Source: Bacteroidetes bacterium UBA4414 (lineage in GTDB: Bacteria > Bacteroidota > Bacteroidia > Chitinophagales > Chitinophagaceae). From it: 64,000 nt of DNA. A model generated the notes under the pieces. It was not told where the DNA came from. It was given only the letters and a program-made list of their open reading frames with translations, and ran no database searches. Location: the NCBI GenBank assembly GCA_002389765.1, contig DGQM01000024.1:24512-88511 (forward strand), read 5' to 3'. Made by a program: the position numbers and the translations under genes. Position 1 is the first letter of the stretch, and every line of letters starts with the position of its first letter. Positions 44,195 through 53,127 of this stretch are shown one piece after another.

Positions 44195-44896
44195 TTAAAA
44201 GATTGTCTTCAACTCTTCGAGGCTTGCAATTTCAAAGGTTGGTTTGTGGCGGTGTGGTGTGCGTGCAGGGTTGTAGTACACTTGGTCTATACCTGCGTAG
44301 AAGGCACCGAGTATATCTATTTCCAGCGCGTCGCCTATCATAATGCTTTCCTCGGCCTTGGCACCTGCAGTTTGCAGGGCGAAGTTGAAGATGGCAGCCT
44401 GTGGCTTCATGCTATTGCTCATCTCGCTGGTGATGAGGTGGGTGAAGTAGTGGCTGATGCCGCTTATCTGTAGTTTCTGGCGTTGGGTGCTTTCAAACCC
44501 GTTGGTGATGAGGTGCATGGTGTAGCCTTGCGCTTTGCAGTGTTCCAGCACTTCGGTAGCGTGTGGTGTCAGGCGGCGTTGGGTGGGTAGTATCTCCAGA
44601 TAGGCGCTGCTCAGTTCGTGTGCCAGGTGCGGGTCGCCTATCTTAAAATCGAGCAGGGTAAGGGCAAATCGTTTCCATCGCAGTTCATCGCGCTTCAGGA
44701 ATCCGTTGCGGAAGCGAGCCCAGAGGCGTTCGTTGTGTTCGTTGTAGGATGTGGCAAATGCTTCGTAGTCTGTAATGCCTATGTCTTCGAGCCTGCACTC
44801 TTCATATACCTGCAGCAGGGTGTGTGCCGAGTTGGCATCAAAATCCCACAGGGTGTGGTCGAGGTCGAAGAAGAGGTGCTTGTATTGTTTAGGCAT
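44195..44896 (-). CDS. yjjG: YjjG-type HAD nucleotidase
   Basis: 233 residues. Motif I FFDLDHTLWDF with Asp11 and Asp13, motif II LITNGFE, the Lys in SNSMKPQAAIF, and motif IV IGDALEIDILGA complete the haloacid dehalogenase active site, with a four-helix cap (LWARFRNGFLKRDELRW). The subfamily includes pyrimidine 5'-nucleotidase YjjG, which cleans non-canonical nucleotides. AT-rich repeat clusters lie on both sides of the gene. Confidence 0.85.
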   Translation of the reverse strand: MPKQYKHLFFDLDHTLWDFDANSAHTLLQVYEECRLEDIGITDYEAFATSYNEHNERLWARFRNGFLKRDELRWKRFALTLLDFKIGDPHLAHELSSAYLEILPTQRRLTPHATEVLEHCKAQGYTMHLITNGFESTQRQKLQISGISHYFTHLITSEMSNSMKPQAAIFNFALQTAGAKAEESIMIGDALEIDILGAFYAGIDQVYYNPARTPHRHKPTFEIASLEELKTIF

Positions 44897-44904
44897 TATG
44901 CTGG

Positions 44905-45006
44905 TAAAATTCTAATATCGAAATCCGAATATCTAAACAAATTCTAATCTAGAAATACTAAATCCGAAAAATGGTTAGGATTTAGAAATTAGTATTTAGG
45001 ATTTCG
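44905..45006. repeat. AT-rich repeat cluster (second copy)
   Basis: The same units as on the other side of yjjG recur here: TCTAAACAAATTCTAAT, AAATACTAAATCC and GGATTTAGAAATTAGTATTT. CTAAATCC (44958-44965) and GGATTTAG (44978-44985) can pair. Confidence 0.75.
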
Positions 45007-45029
45007 TTTTTAGTGTTTTTGCGAAAGCA

Positions 45030-45060
45030 AAAAGCCATCCTTTGTGGGGATAGCTTTTCA
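45030..45060 (-). terminator. terminator of bamD-rpoZ operon
   Basis: AAAAGC and ATCC pair with GGAT and GCTTTT with one mismatch; it lies about 30 nt past the omega-like stop. Confidence 0.7.
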
Positions 45061-45089
45061 GTGTTATTAAAACCGTAGCCCGAAAAAGC

Positions 45090-45416
45090 TTATTGATTCT
45101 TTTTGCGGTGGTAGATTTTGTCGTCGAAGAATTCGCTAGTTGATTGCAGGGCAGGGTTTGCCATGCGTTCGTATATGCGAGATATTTCGATTTGCTCTTT
45201 GTTTTCGTGAATTTCTTCAAGGTTGTCTGCATGGCTGCTGAATTCATCCAGCTTGCGGTGCAGTTCTTCCTTCATCGTAACAGCAATCTGGTTTGCACGG
45301 CGGCTCATTACCACGATAGATTCGTACAGATTTCCTGTTTTGTTTTTGATAGCAACAACGTCGCGGGTTTCAACCAGCGGGTTCACTGCTGCTAATGCTT
45401 TTCTATTTAAGCTCAT
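45090..45416 (-). CDS. rpoZ: RNA polymerase omega subunit, Bacteroidota type
   Basis: 108 residues. NPLVETRDVVAIKNKTGNLY, then VMSRRANQIAVTMKEELHRK, matches the RpoK/omega pattern in which the RANQI helix packs on the beta-prime C-terminus. It has an acidic helical tail. It overlaps bamD by 14 nt and is co-transcribed. In many Bacteroidota bamD and this gene are followed by coaBC, which is absent here. Confidence 0.85.
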   Translation of the reverse strand: MSLNRKALAAVNPLVETRDVVAIKNKTGNLYESIVVMSRRANQIAVTMKEELHRKLDEFSSHADNLEEIHENKEQIEISRIYERMANPALQSTSEFFDDKIYHRKKNQ

Positions 45417-46221
45417 TGCGTAACTGTTTTACAATGTTATCTGCCTTGGTATAATATTCCTCAGCGTCGCGAAGATACTTAGAATTTGGATAACCGTCAA
45501 CTAATTCTCTGTATGCGTTGATGGCGTTGGCGTAGCGCTCCTCTTGTTTCTCCTTCACACTCTCTCCCGCAAACTTAAACCACGATTTCACAATCATATA
45601 TTGGTACAGGTCGCTGTTCTTCGATTCGGGGAAGTTGCGCATCAGTTGCTTGTAGGTAACGCTGGCAGCCCTGTACTGGCCTATATTATAGTATAGTTTG
45701 GCGGCATCTGCCTCTTTTATTTCCAGTTTGCCACGGCATTCGTCTATGTATTTATTGGCTTCAGCCGCACGCGGGCTTTCGGGGTGCGCGTTGATGAAGG
45801 TTTGCAGGGCATCCATGGCACGCTCGGTGCTTTGCTGCTCCAGCGATGGCTTTGGCGACATTTTGTACAGGCAATAGCCATAGAGAAACTCTATCTCGTC
45901 GGCATCCTTGCTGGTAGGGAAGAATTCCAGGTAGTTTTTGAAGTGGTAAGACGCAGACAGGTAGTCTTTCATATTATAAAAGCTGTATGCGTAGCGGTAG
46001 TACATAGGCTCGTAGTTGCGGGTGTTTTTCATCACCGGCACTAGGCTTTCGTACAGGCCATTGGCTTGCTGCCACTTCTTACGGTCGTAGAACTCGTTGG
46101 CTTTCTTCAGTTTATAGTTTACGTCTTTACTCTTCAGGGCGCGCTCGTAGCCACTGCAACCATACAGCAGGCTGCTGATGCTGAGCAATATGAAGAGGAT
46201 ATAACTATGGCGTTTTTGCAT
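45403..46221 (-). CDS. bamD: outer-membrane assembly lipoprotein BamD
   Basis: 272 residues from the ATG giving MQKRHSYILFILLSISSLLYGC; a 13-codon extension is open but lacks a reason. Lipobox LLYGC, then TPR-like repeats: KANEFYDRKKWQQANGLYE, YYRYAYSFYNMKDYLSASYH, KLYYNIGQYRAASVTYKQL and AINAYRELVDGYPNSKYLRD. BamD is the essential lipoprotein of the BAM complex, which inserts barrel proteins in the outer membrane. It heads a short operon with the omega-like gene. Confidence 0.93.
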   Translation of the reverse strand: MQKRHSYILFILLSISSLLYGCSGYERALKSKDVNYKLKKANEFYDRKKWQQANGLYESLVPVMKNTRNYEPMYYRYAYSFYNMKDYLSASYHFKNYLEFFPTSKDADEIEFLYGYCLYKMSPKPSLEQQSTERAMDALQTFINAHPESPRAAEANKYIDECRGKLEIKEADAAKLYYNIGQYRAASVTYKQLMRNFPESKNSDLYQYMIVKSWFKFAGESVKEKQEERYANAINAYRELVDGYPNSKYLRDAEEYYTKADNIVKQLRNELK

Positions 46222-46505
46222 GAGGATGGCAAAAATAAAGAAACCGTACTGCTTTCCCATATATATGGTATAAAACTCTGTTAAATAAGGGTTTTACAGT
46301 CATTTCACAGGTTATCCACAATTATCCACAGGATATACACATGGGTTTATGAACATAGCCTGCAAAACTGCCTGAAAGCCTTTGCTGTAAAGGGGTTTAG
46401 CCATATTGCTCCTTGTGGAAAAATATGGACTCTCCAAATTCCCTAAATGTGTGGGAAAAAGTGTTGTTTTGTGGTAGAAAAGGTAGAAATATCCCAAAAT
46501 CGTCA
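46222..46505. promoter_or_regulatory. mraZ upstream region with DnaA-box cluster
   Basis: Two TTATCCACA sequences (46312-46320 and 46322-46330) are perfect DnaA boxes 1 nt apart. ATATACACA (46333-46341) is one mismatch away, and TTTTCCACA lies on the opposite strand at 46414-46422. GTGG motifs at 46415, 46451 and 46471 might be MraZ sites but lack regular spacing. No clear TAnnTTTG element is seen. Confidence 0.55.
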
Positions 46506-46976
46506 ATGACAAGCTTTCTCGGAGAATATGAAGTTGCTGTAGATGCCAAAGGCCGCTTTTTGCTGCCCGCAGGCTTCCGCAAGCAGTTGCCTGAAGAGGG
46601 CGCTGCACGCTTCGTTATTAACCGTGGGTTTGAAAACTGCCTTTCGATGTTTACGGTAGATAGCTGGAATGTACTGGCAGAAAAAGTAAACAAGCTCAAC
46701 GACTTCAATCCGAAAGTGCGTGAGTTTAAGCGCCTGTTTATGAACGGCGCCAACTTCGTGGATGTTGACAGTGCTGGACGCATATTGTTGCCAAAGCCAT
46801 TGCAGGAATACGCTGCCATTAAAAAGGACATGATATTCTCTGCACAGGGCAATAAAATTGAGCTGTGGGATAAAGATACGTATTACGCGTACATACGCCA
46901 GCATGCGGCAGGCTTTAGTGACTTGGCGGCAGAGGTGGCAGGTAGTGGTTTTGTGAACCCTTTTGAAAATCTGTAA
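46506..46976 (+). CDS. mraZ: transcriptional regulator MraZ
   Basis: 156 residues from the ATG giving MTSFLGEYEVAVDAKGRFLL; the open 31-codon extension is not supported by alignment to the family start. Two SpoVT/AbrB-like halves each carry a DxxGR motif: VDAKGRFLLPAGFRKQL and VDSAGRILLPKPLQEY. MraZ binds its own promoter and controls the division cluster. A 2-nt gap separates it from rsmH. Confidence 0.94.
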   Translation: MTSFLGEYEVAVDAKGRFLLPAGFRKQLPEEGAARFVINRGFENCLSMFTVDSWNVLAEKVNKLNDFNPKVREFKRLFMNGANFVDVDSAGRILLPKPLQEYAAIKKDMIFSAQGNKIELWDKDTYYAYIRQHAAGFSDLAAEVAGSGFVNPFENL

Positions 46977-46978
46977 GG

Positions 46979-47893
46979 ATGGAGGGCTCCACTTTTTACC
47001 ACACAACGGTTCTTTTGAAGGAAACGGTAGATGGGCTGGATATAAAAAGCGATGGTGTATATGTAGATGCCACTTTTGGTGGTGGTGGTCATAGCAGAGA
47101 GATACTGAGCAGACTGGGCGAAAACGGAAGGCTGATAGCTTTTGACCAGGACGCAGATGCATGGCGCAACAAACCCGATGACAACAGGCTGATACCTGTA
47201 ACAGAAAACTTCCGCTACCTGAGCAAGTTTTTAAGACTGCACGGATACAAAGAAGTAGATGGTATACTGGCCGATTTGGGTGTAAGTTCTTTTCAGTTTG
47301 ATACAGCAGAGCGTGGTTTCTCTATTCGCTTCGATGGTCCGTTGGATATGCGGATGGATAAACGGGCAGAGCAAACCGCAGCCAATGTGCTGAAGACATA
47401 CAGCGAGCAGCAATTGCACAAACTCTTTGAACAATACGGAGAGGTGCGCAACTCTAAGCAGCTTGCAAAACATATAGTGGATAAGAGAGCTACTGTAGTG
47501 TTGAATAGTATAGATGCACTGAAGGGTATGCTGGCGCCGATTATGAAGGGTAACCCCAACAGGTATCTGGCACAGGTTTTTCAGGCGCTGCGGATAGAGG
47601 TGAATGATGAGATGGGTGCGCTGAAAGATTTGCTGATGCAATCGGCACAATGCCTGAAGCCCGGAGGTAGATTGAGTGTTATCACCTTCCACTCGCTGGA
47701 AGACAGACTGGTGAAACAGTACATGAAGAACGGTACGTGGGAGGAAGCAGAGAAAGATGTATTTGGCCGCACGCTGCACAAAGCACCGCTGAGGCTTATA
47801 AATAACAAAGCCGTAGAACCTACGGAAGAAGAAATTAAAAACAATTCAAGGGCACGAAGCGCCCGATTAAGGATAGCAGAAAAGATAGCATGA
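46979..47893 (+). CDS. rsmH: 16S rRNA m4C1402 methyltransferase RsmH (MraW)
   Basis: 304 residues: SAM-binding motif VYVDATFGGGGHSREIL, then FDQDADAWRNK, DGILADLGVSSFQFD and the C-terminal VITFHSLEDRLVKQYMK. It N4-methylates C1402 in the 16S P-site. It overlaps the following ftsL-like gene by 4 nt (ATGA). Confidence 0.96.
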   Translation: MEGSTFYHTTVLLKETVDGLDIKSDGVYVDATFGGGGHSREILSRLGENGRLIAFDQDADAWRNKPDDNRLIPVTENFRYLSKFLRLHGYKEVDGILADLGVSSFQFDTAERGFSIRFDGPLDMRMDKRAEQTAANVLKTYSEQQLHKLFEQYGEVRNSKQLAKHIVDKRATVVLNSIDALKGMLAPIMKGNPNRYLAQVFQALRIEVNDEMGALKDLLMQSAQCLKPGGRLSVITFHSLEDRLVKQYMKNGTWEEAEKDVFGRTLHKAPLRLINNKAVEPTEEEIKNNSRARSARLRIAEKIA

Positions 47894-48267
47894 GCACCCA
47901 AGACACACACAATGTAACGGAGCAGGAACAACAACCTGCACAACGTGTGCGAAGCGACTGGAGAACGCTGGTGGACAAACTGTCTTACAAAGCTATCGTT
48001 AATAATATCCCCTTCCTTGCTTTTGTGGCATTGCTGGCGGTGTTGTACATCAACAACTCGCAACGCGCGGTAGATATACAACGCGAGCTGAACAAGGAAA
48101 ATAAAGTATTGAAAGAACTACGCTGGAAATATATGGATGTGAGCAGCAAGCTCATGTATGTGAAGATGGAAAGTGAAGTGATAAAACGAGCATCTACATT
48201 GGGTATGAAGCCCATGTCGCTGCCCGCATACAGTATAGTTGTAGACAGTACTATATACAAACCATAA
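47890..48267 (+). CDS. ftsL: FtsL-like division protein
   Basis: 125 residues with a cytoplasmic N-terminus, one transmembrane helix (NNIPFLAFVALLAVLYIN, about 38-55) and a periplasmic coiled coil (QRAVDIQRELNKENKVLKEL), the FtsL topology. Position between rsmH and ftsI is the canonical slot. Sequence identity between FtsL families is low, so the assignment leans on topology and place. Confidence 0.88.
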   Translation: MSTQDTHNVTEQEQQPAQRVRSDWRTLVDKLSYKAIVNNIPFLAFVALLAVLYINNSQRAVDIQRELNKENKVLKELRWKYMDVSSKLMYVKMESEVIKRASTLGMKPMSLPAYSIVVDSTIYKP

Positions 48268-48274
48268 AGGGGAA

Positions 48275-50362
48275 TTGACAGTAAAACAAGACATAAGGTT
48301 CAGGGTGTATGTGGCATTCACATGTATTTGCCTGTTTGGGTTGGCCATCATACTGAAGGTTGCCTATATACAGGTAAATGAAGGGCCGGAGCTGCGCAAG
48401 CTGGCGAAGGAGATGCACACACGTACTACTACACTGCCTGCAGAGCGTGGAAATATCTACACCGAGCAGGGAGCTTTATTGTGTTCTACCATTCCGCAGT
48501 TTGATGTGCACATAGATTTCTCTGTCATCAAGCCCGATACATTTAAGCGCTATGCAGATACACTGGCACTGTGTATGGCTGCATTGTTTAAAGATGCACC
48601 TGCGGCTAAGTATAAAGCAGCGCTGAATGAAGGCTTCAAAAAGCAATCGCGCTACTGGTTGTTGAAGAAGAATCTGCCGTACTACGATTATCAGGCACTG
48701 CGCAGCCTGCCGATATTTAATAAGGGCAAAAGGCGTGGTGGCTTTATAGAAGACCCGCAAATCAAACGCATCAATCCGTATGGTATGCTGGCTTATCGTA
48801 CCATCGGTTTGTGGAGAGAGAATAGCCAGACGGTAGGTATGGAGCGTACGTACGATACGGTGCTGAAAGGCGATAACGGTACGCGTGTAGAGCGCAAAGA
48901 AACAGGTGGTGTCTGGATGCCGGTAGAAGGCAGTGAGGTAGATCCGCAAAACGGACAGGATATTGTAACCACGCTGGATATAGGAATACAGGAAGTGGCA
49001 GAGCACGCACTGAAAAGTGTGCTGGAGCAATACAGGTGTAAATATGGTACCTGCATTGTGATGGAAGCACAGACAGGTAAGATACGTGCACTGGTAAATC
49101 TTGGCCAGCAACAGGACGGTACCTACTGGGAAGATTTTAACTATGCTATGTCTCCTACAGAGCCTGGCTCAACCTTCAAGCTGATGACGCTGATGGCGTT
49201 GTTGAAAGACAAGTATATCAACATCAACCAAAAGGTAGATTGCCAGGGTGGTGTTGCGCATTTTGGTAATCTCACGTTGAGAGACTCTCACCTTGGTTTG
49301 GGTGTATTGAGCATCAAAGATGCATTTGCACATTCATCAAACGTGGCAATGGCAAAACTGGGTTATCAGTACTATCAGTCGAACCCTAAGAAATATCTGG
49401 ACCATCTGCACCAGTTTCATCTGGACAGAAAAACAGGTATAGATCTGAGTGGTGAGCGTAGTCCGCGTGTAAAACAACCGGGACAAAGTGACTGGAGTGC
49501 AACCACATTGCCATGGATGGCGTATGGTTATGAGATACAGATAACACCACTGCACACTTGTATGGTGTACAATGCCGTAGCGAATGGTGGCAAACTGATG
49601 CGCCCGTACCTGATAAGCGAAATACGCGAATACGGTAAGACGATAAAAAAATACGAACCAAAAGTGCTGGAAGAAGCAGTAGCAGATACTTCATCTATCC
49701 GCCAGTTGCAAGATTGTATGAAGGAAGTAGTGCTGACAGGGACTGCCAAGCACATCCGCAGTCCGTTCTACGGCATAGCAGGTAAAACAGGTACGGCACA
49801 GGTAGCAGATAAAGGCATTAAGTATAGTGATGGTGTGTATCAGGGTTCGTTCGTAGGTTATTTCCCTACAGACAAACCAAAGTATACCATAGCGGTGGTG
49901 ATACGTACTAACAAAGGTTCGGGTGCATACTACGGTGGTGTGATAGCTGCGCCTGTATTCAGGATGATTGCCGATAAAGTATTTGCAAGCAGCAAAGGCT
50001 GGATAGGTCCGCTGGATAGCATTGCACAGAAAAGCGATAAACGCCTGGTGGCAAGCAGTGCGCCGGCAAGCAGCTACGATGTACTGATGCGTAGAATGGG
50101 ACGCAAAGCACCATCGGTTGCAGACAATTATATAATAAGTGTAGCGACAGATACGGTGAAGAAAGAGCTGGTGCAAACAACAAAAGTATTTGCAGGGCAA
50201 GTGCCGAATGTGAGTGGTATGGGTTTGAAAGATGCGGTGTTCCTGCTGGAAAAACAAGGTATGAAAGTAACAGTGCGTGGCAGGGGAAAGGTAGCTTACC
50301 AATCGCTGGCGCCGGGTACAAAAATTAATAAGGGACAAACAATAGAATTGCTGCTTAGCTAA
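48275..50362 (+). CDS. ftsI: division-specific penicillin-binding protein (FtsI/PBP3 type) with PASTA tail
   Basis: 695 residues. The start is TTG, supported by AAAGGGGAA just upstream and by the signal-anchor helix (VYVAFTCICLFGLAIILKVA) that would otherwise be lost. The transpeptidase domain has SxxK as STFK (Ser299, Lys302), SxN in HSSNVAMAK, and KTGT in GIAGKTGTAQVA. A C-terminal PASTA domain (VPNVSGMGLKDAVFLLEKQ, about 645-695) is typical of Bacteroidota. It cross-links septal peptidoglycan at the divisome. Confidence 0.95.
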   Translation: MTVKQDIRFRVYVAFTCICLFGLAIILKVAYIQVNEGPELRKLAKEMHTRTTTLPAERGNIYTEQGALLCSTIPQFDVHIDFSVIKPDTFKRYADTLALCMAALFKDAPAAKYKAALNEGFKKQSRYWLLKKNLPYYDYQALRSLPIFNKGKRRGGFIEDPQIKRINPYGMLAYRTIGLWRENSQTVGMERTYDTVLKGDNGTRVERKETGGVWMPVEGSEVDPQNGQDIVTTLDIGIQEVAEHALKSVLEQYRCKYGTCIVMEAQTGKIRALVNLGQQQDGTYWEDFNYAMSPTEPGSTFKLMTLMALLKDKYININQKVDCQGGVAHFGNLTLRDSHLGLGVLSIKDAFAHSSNVAMAKLGYQYYQSNPKKYLDHLHQFHLDRKTGIDLSGERSPRVKQPGQSDWSATTLPWMAYGYEIQITPLHTCMVYNAVANGGKLMRPYLISEIREYGKTIKKYEPKVLEEAVADTSSIRQLQDCMKEVVLTGTAKHIRSPFYGIAGKTGTAQVADKGIKYSDGVYQGSFVGYFPTDKPKYTIAVVIRTNKGSGAYYGGVIAAPVFRMIADKVFASSKGWIGPLDSIAQKSDKRLVASSAPASSYDVLMRRMGRKAPSVADNYIISVATDTVKKELVQTTKVFAGQVPNVSGMGLKDAVFLLEKQGMKVTVRGRGKVAYQSLAPGTKINKGQTIELLLS

Positions 50363-51829
50363 ATGATATTGCTGAAAGACATATTAACAGGTATAACACC
50401 ACTGCGTATTGCGGGCAATGCTGCTGTAGAAGTAAAAGCATTGAGCATAGACTCTCGCAAAGTGCAGACAGGTACTGTATTTATTGCAGTGCGTGGTACT
50501 ACGGTTGATGGTCATCAGTTTATAGACAAAGCAACAGCGCTGGGCGCATCTGTAATAGTGTGCGAGGATATGCCTGCAACCATAGCAGACAACGTTGTAT
50601 ATGTACAGGTAAAAGACAGTGCATATGCAGCGGGTGCCATGGCTGATGCTTTCTACGGCAATCCTTCTGCAAGGATGAAAGTAGTAGGTGTAACAGGTAC
50701 CAATGGTAAGACCACTACGACTACACTGCTCTATCAATTGTTCAAAGCACTGGGTTATAAAGTAGGTTTGATATCTACCGTACAGAATCATATAGATGAA
50801 GTGGTAGAGATAGCAACACATACCACGCCAGATGCTATATCTGTGCAATCGCTACTGGGGCGTATGGCAGATGCGGGATGCGAATATGTGTTTATGGAAG
50901 TAAGCTCTCATGCTATACATCAACAACGTATAGCGGGCCTGCGTTTTGCAGGTGCAGCTTTCACCAACATCACGCACGATCATCTGGATTATCATAAAAC
51001 ATTCGACGAGTATATACGTGTTAAAAAGCAACTGTTCGATAACCTGCCTGAAACTGCATTTGCACTGACCAATGCAGACGACAAGCGTGGTATGGTAATG
51101 CTGCAAAACACGAAAGCAGACAAACATGCATACAGCCTGAAAGCACCTGTATCCTTCAAAGGGAAAGTGCTGGAAAACAACCTGACTGGTTTGGTGATGA
51201 CGGTAGATAATACCGAAGCACACTTTAGGATGATAGGCACATTCAATGCTTACAATCTGCTGGCAGTATATGGTATTGCGGTGCTGCTGGGCGAGGATAA
51301 AATGCAGGTGCTTTCTATACTCAGCAACCTGCATGGTGCACAAGGCAGGTTCGAAACATTGATGTCTGACAAAGACAGCATACTGGGCATAGTAGACTAT
51401 GCACACACGCCAGATGCATTGATAAATGTACTGGCAACTATCAACCAACTGCGTACTAAAGGACAACAACTGATAACGGTTGTAGGTTGCGGTGGCGACA
51501 GGGATAGTGCGAAGCGCCCCGTAATGGCAGAGGTTGCCTGCGAGCATAGCGACAGAGCAATACTGACATCTGACAATCCGCGCAGCGAAGACCCGGAAGC
51601 GATACTGAACGAAATGGAATCGGGATTGACAGGCGTACAAAAAAGAAAGTCATTAAGAATAACAGACAGGAAAGAAGCTATCAAAACAGCTGTAGCACTG
51701 GCGCAACCCGGAGACATAGTGCTGGTGGCAGGAAAAGGGCATGAAACTTATCAGGAAATAAAAGGTGTCAAACATCCTTTCGATGACAGGGAAGTATTGA
51801 AAGAAATGTTTGCAACACTGGATAAATAA
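50363..51829 (+). CDS. murE: UDP-MurNAc-tripeptide synthetase MurE (meso-DAP adding)
   Basis: 488 residues. ATP-binding loop GVTGTNGKTTTTTLLYQL, then HTTPDAISVQ and FMEVSSHAIHQQRIAGL, and the C-terminal substrate motif DNPRSEDP. The DNPR sequence is associated with meso-diaminopimelate rather than lysine as the added amino acid. It starts directly after the ftsI stop. The next ligase step (MurF) is not encoded in the cluster. Confidence 0.95.
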   Translation: MILLKDILTGITPLRIAGNAAVEVKALSIDSRKVQTGTVFIAVRGTTVDGHQFIDKATALGASVIVCEDMPATIADNVVYVQVKDSAYAAGAMADAFYGNPSARMKVVGVTGTNGKTTTTTLLYQLFKALGYKVGLISTVQNHIDEVVEIATHTTPDAISVQSLLGRMADAGCEYVFMEVSSHAIHQQRIAGLRFAGAAFTNITHDHLDYHKTFDEYIRVKKQLFDNLPETAFALTNADDKRGMVMLQNTKADKHAYSLKAPVSFKGKVLENNLTGLVMTVDNTEAHFRMIGTFNAYNLLAVYGIAVLLGEDKMQVLSILSNLHGAQGRFETLMSDKDSILGIVDYAHTPDALINVLATINQLRTKGQQLITVVGCGGDRDSAKRPVMAEVACEHSDRAILTSDNPRSEDPEAILNEMESGLTGVQKRKSLRITDRKEAIKTAVALAQPGDIVLVAGKGHETYQEIKGVKHPFDDREVLKEMFATLDK

Positions 51830-51855
51830 AATAGATACTAACTAACCGATAGCTG

Positions 51856-53127
51856 ATGCTGTATTATTTGTTTACATATCTGCGAGAGCACTTTGGCATG
51901 TTTGGGGCGGGGATGTTTTATTACATCACCTTCCGTGCAGCTATGGCTATCATATTGTCGCTGGTAATAACGACTGTATTGGGTAAGAACCTGATAAACT
52001 ATCTGCAACGCAAACAGATTGGCGAAACAGTACGCGATTTGGGACTGGCAGGCGAAACTCAGAAGAAAGGTACACCTACTATGGGTGGTATCATCATCAT
52101 CGCTGCTATACTGATACCTACGTTGTTGTTTGCACGTGTAGAGAATGTGTACATCATACTGATGATAATGAGTACAGTGTGGCTGGGCTTGGTTGGTTTC
52201 TTGGACGACTATATCAAAGTATTTAAAAAGAATAAAGAAGGCCTTGCGGGCAGGTTCAAGATAATGGGACAGGTAGGGCTTGGTGCTATCATTGGTCTTA
52301 CACTCTATTACAATCAGCATGTAGTAGTAACGCGCGAAGTGAAAGAAGGTACAGCTATAGTACACAACGCTTCTGAAAAACAAATCGGCAATACTTATAC
52401 ACGCAAAGACCAGAACGGTGTTGAGCATCAGTATGCAACTGTAAAAAGTGTAACGACTACTATACCTTTTGTAAAGAGCCACGAGTTTAACTACGCTGGC
52501 CTTGCACAGGTGTTTGGTAAGAATGCAGTGAAAACTGCTACACCTATTATATATGTACTGTTCGTCATCTTCATCATTACGGCAGTATCAAACGGTGCTA
52601 ATATAACGGATGGTATAGATGGCCTTGCAACAGGTGTATCGGCCATTATAGGTATATGCCTTGGTGTGTTTGCATATGTATCGGGCAACTATGTATTTGC
52701 AGGTTACCTCAACATCATGCACATTCCAAACCTCGGTGAGCTCTCCATATTCATCGGCGCGTTTGTAGGTGCGTGTGTGGGCTTCCTGTGGTATAATGCT
52801 TACCCTGCGCAGGTGTTCATGGGCGATACGGGTAGCCTTGCATTAGGTGGAATCATCGCATCGCTGGCTATCATAGTAAGGAAGGAATTGCTGATACCTA
52901 TTATATGCGGCATCTTCCTGGTAGAGAATCTTTCTGTAATGATACAGGTGGCTTACTTCAAACACACGAAGAAAAAATATGGCGAGGGCCGCAGGATATT
53001 CCTAATGTCGCCGCTGCACCACCACTACCAGAAGAAAGGATACCACGAAAGTAAAATCGTAACAAGGTTTTTAATTATAGGCATACTGCTGGCTGTATTG
53101 AGTATTGTAACATTAAAAATGAGATAG
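51856..53127 (+). CDS. mraY: phospho-N-acetylmuramoyl-pentapeptide transferase MraY
   Basis: 423 residues with about ten transmembrane helices. Asp-rich catalytic motifs: FLDDYIKVFKKNKEGL, NITDGIDGLATG and MGDTGSLALGG, with the HHHYQKKG cytosolic loop. The protein is longer than the usual 360 residues because of a hydrophilic insertion at about residues 158-215 (VKEGTAIVHNASEKQ), a feature common in Bacteroidota. It forms lipid I. Its stop overlaps the GTG start of murD by one base. Confidence 0.96.
   Translation: MLYYLFTYLREHFGMFGAGMFYYITFRAAMAIILSLVITTVLGKNLINYLQRKQIGETVRDLGLAGETQKKGTPTMGGIIIIAAILIPTLLFARVENVYIILMIMSTVWLGLVGFLDDYIKVFKKNKEGLAGRFKIMGQVGLGAIIGLTLYYNQHVVVTREVKEGTAIVHNASEKQIGNTYTRKDQNGVEHQYATVKSVTTTIPFVKSHEFNYAGLAQVFGKNAVKTATPIIYVLFVIFIITAVSNGANITDGIDGLATGVSAIIGICLGVFAYVSGNYVFAGYLNIMHIPNLGELSIFIGAFVGACVGFLWYNAYPAQVFMGDTGSLALGGIIASLAIIVRKELLIPIICGIFLVENLSVMIQVAYFKHTKKKYGEGRRIFLMSPLHHHYQKKGYHESKIVTRFLIIGILLAVLSIVTLKMR

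Noticed and set aside
46415..46474. GTGG repeats as MraZ binding boxes
   Set aside because: Spacing is 36 and 20 nt rather than the regular 10-nt spacing known for MraZ sites, and the motif is short.
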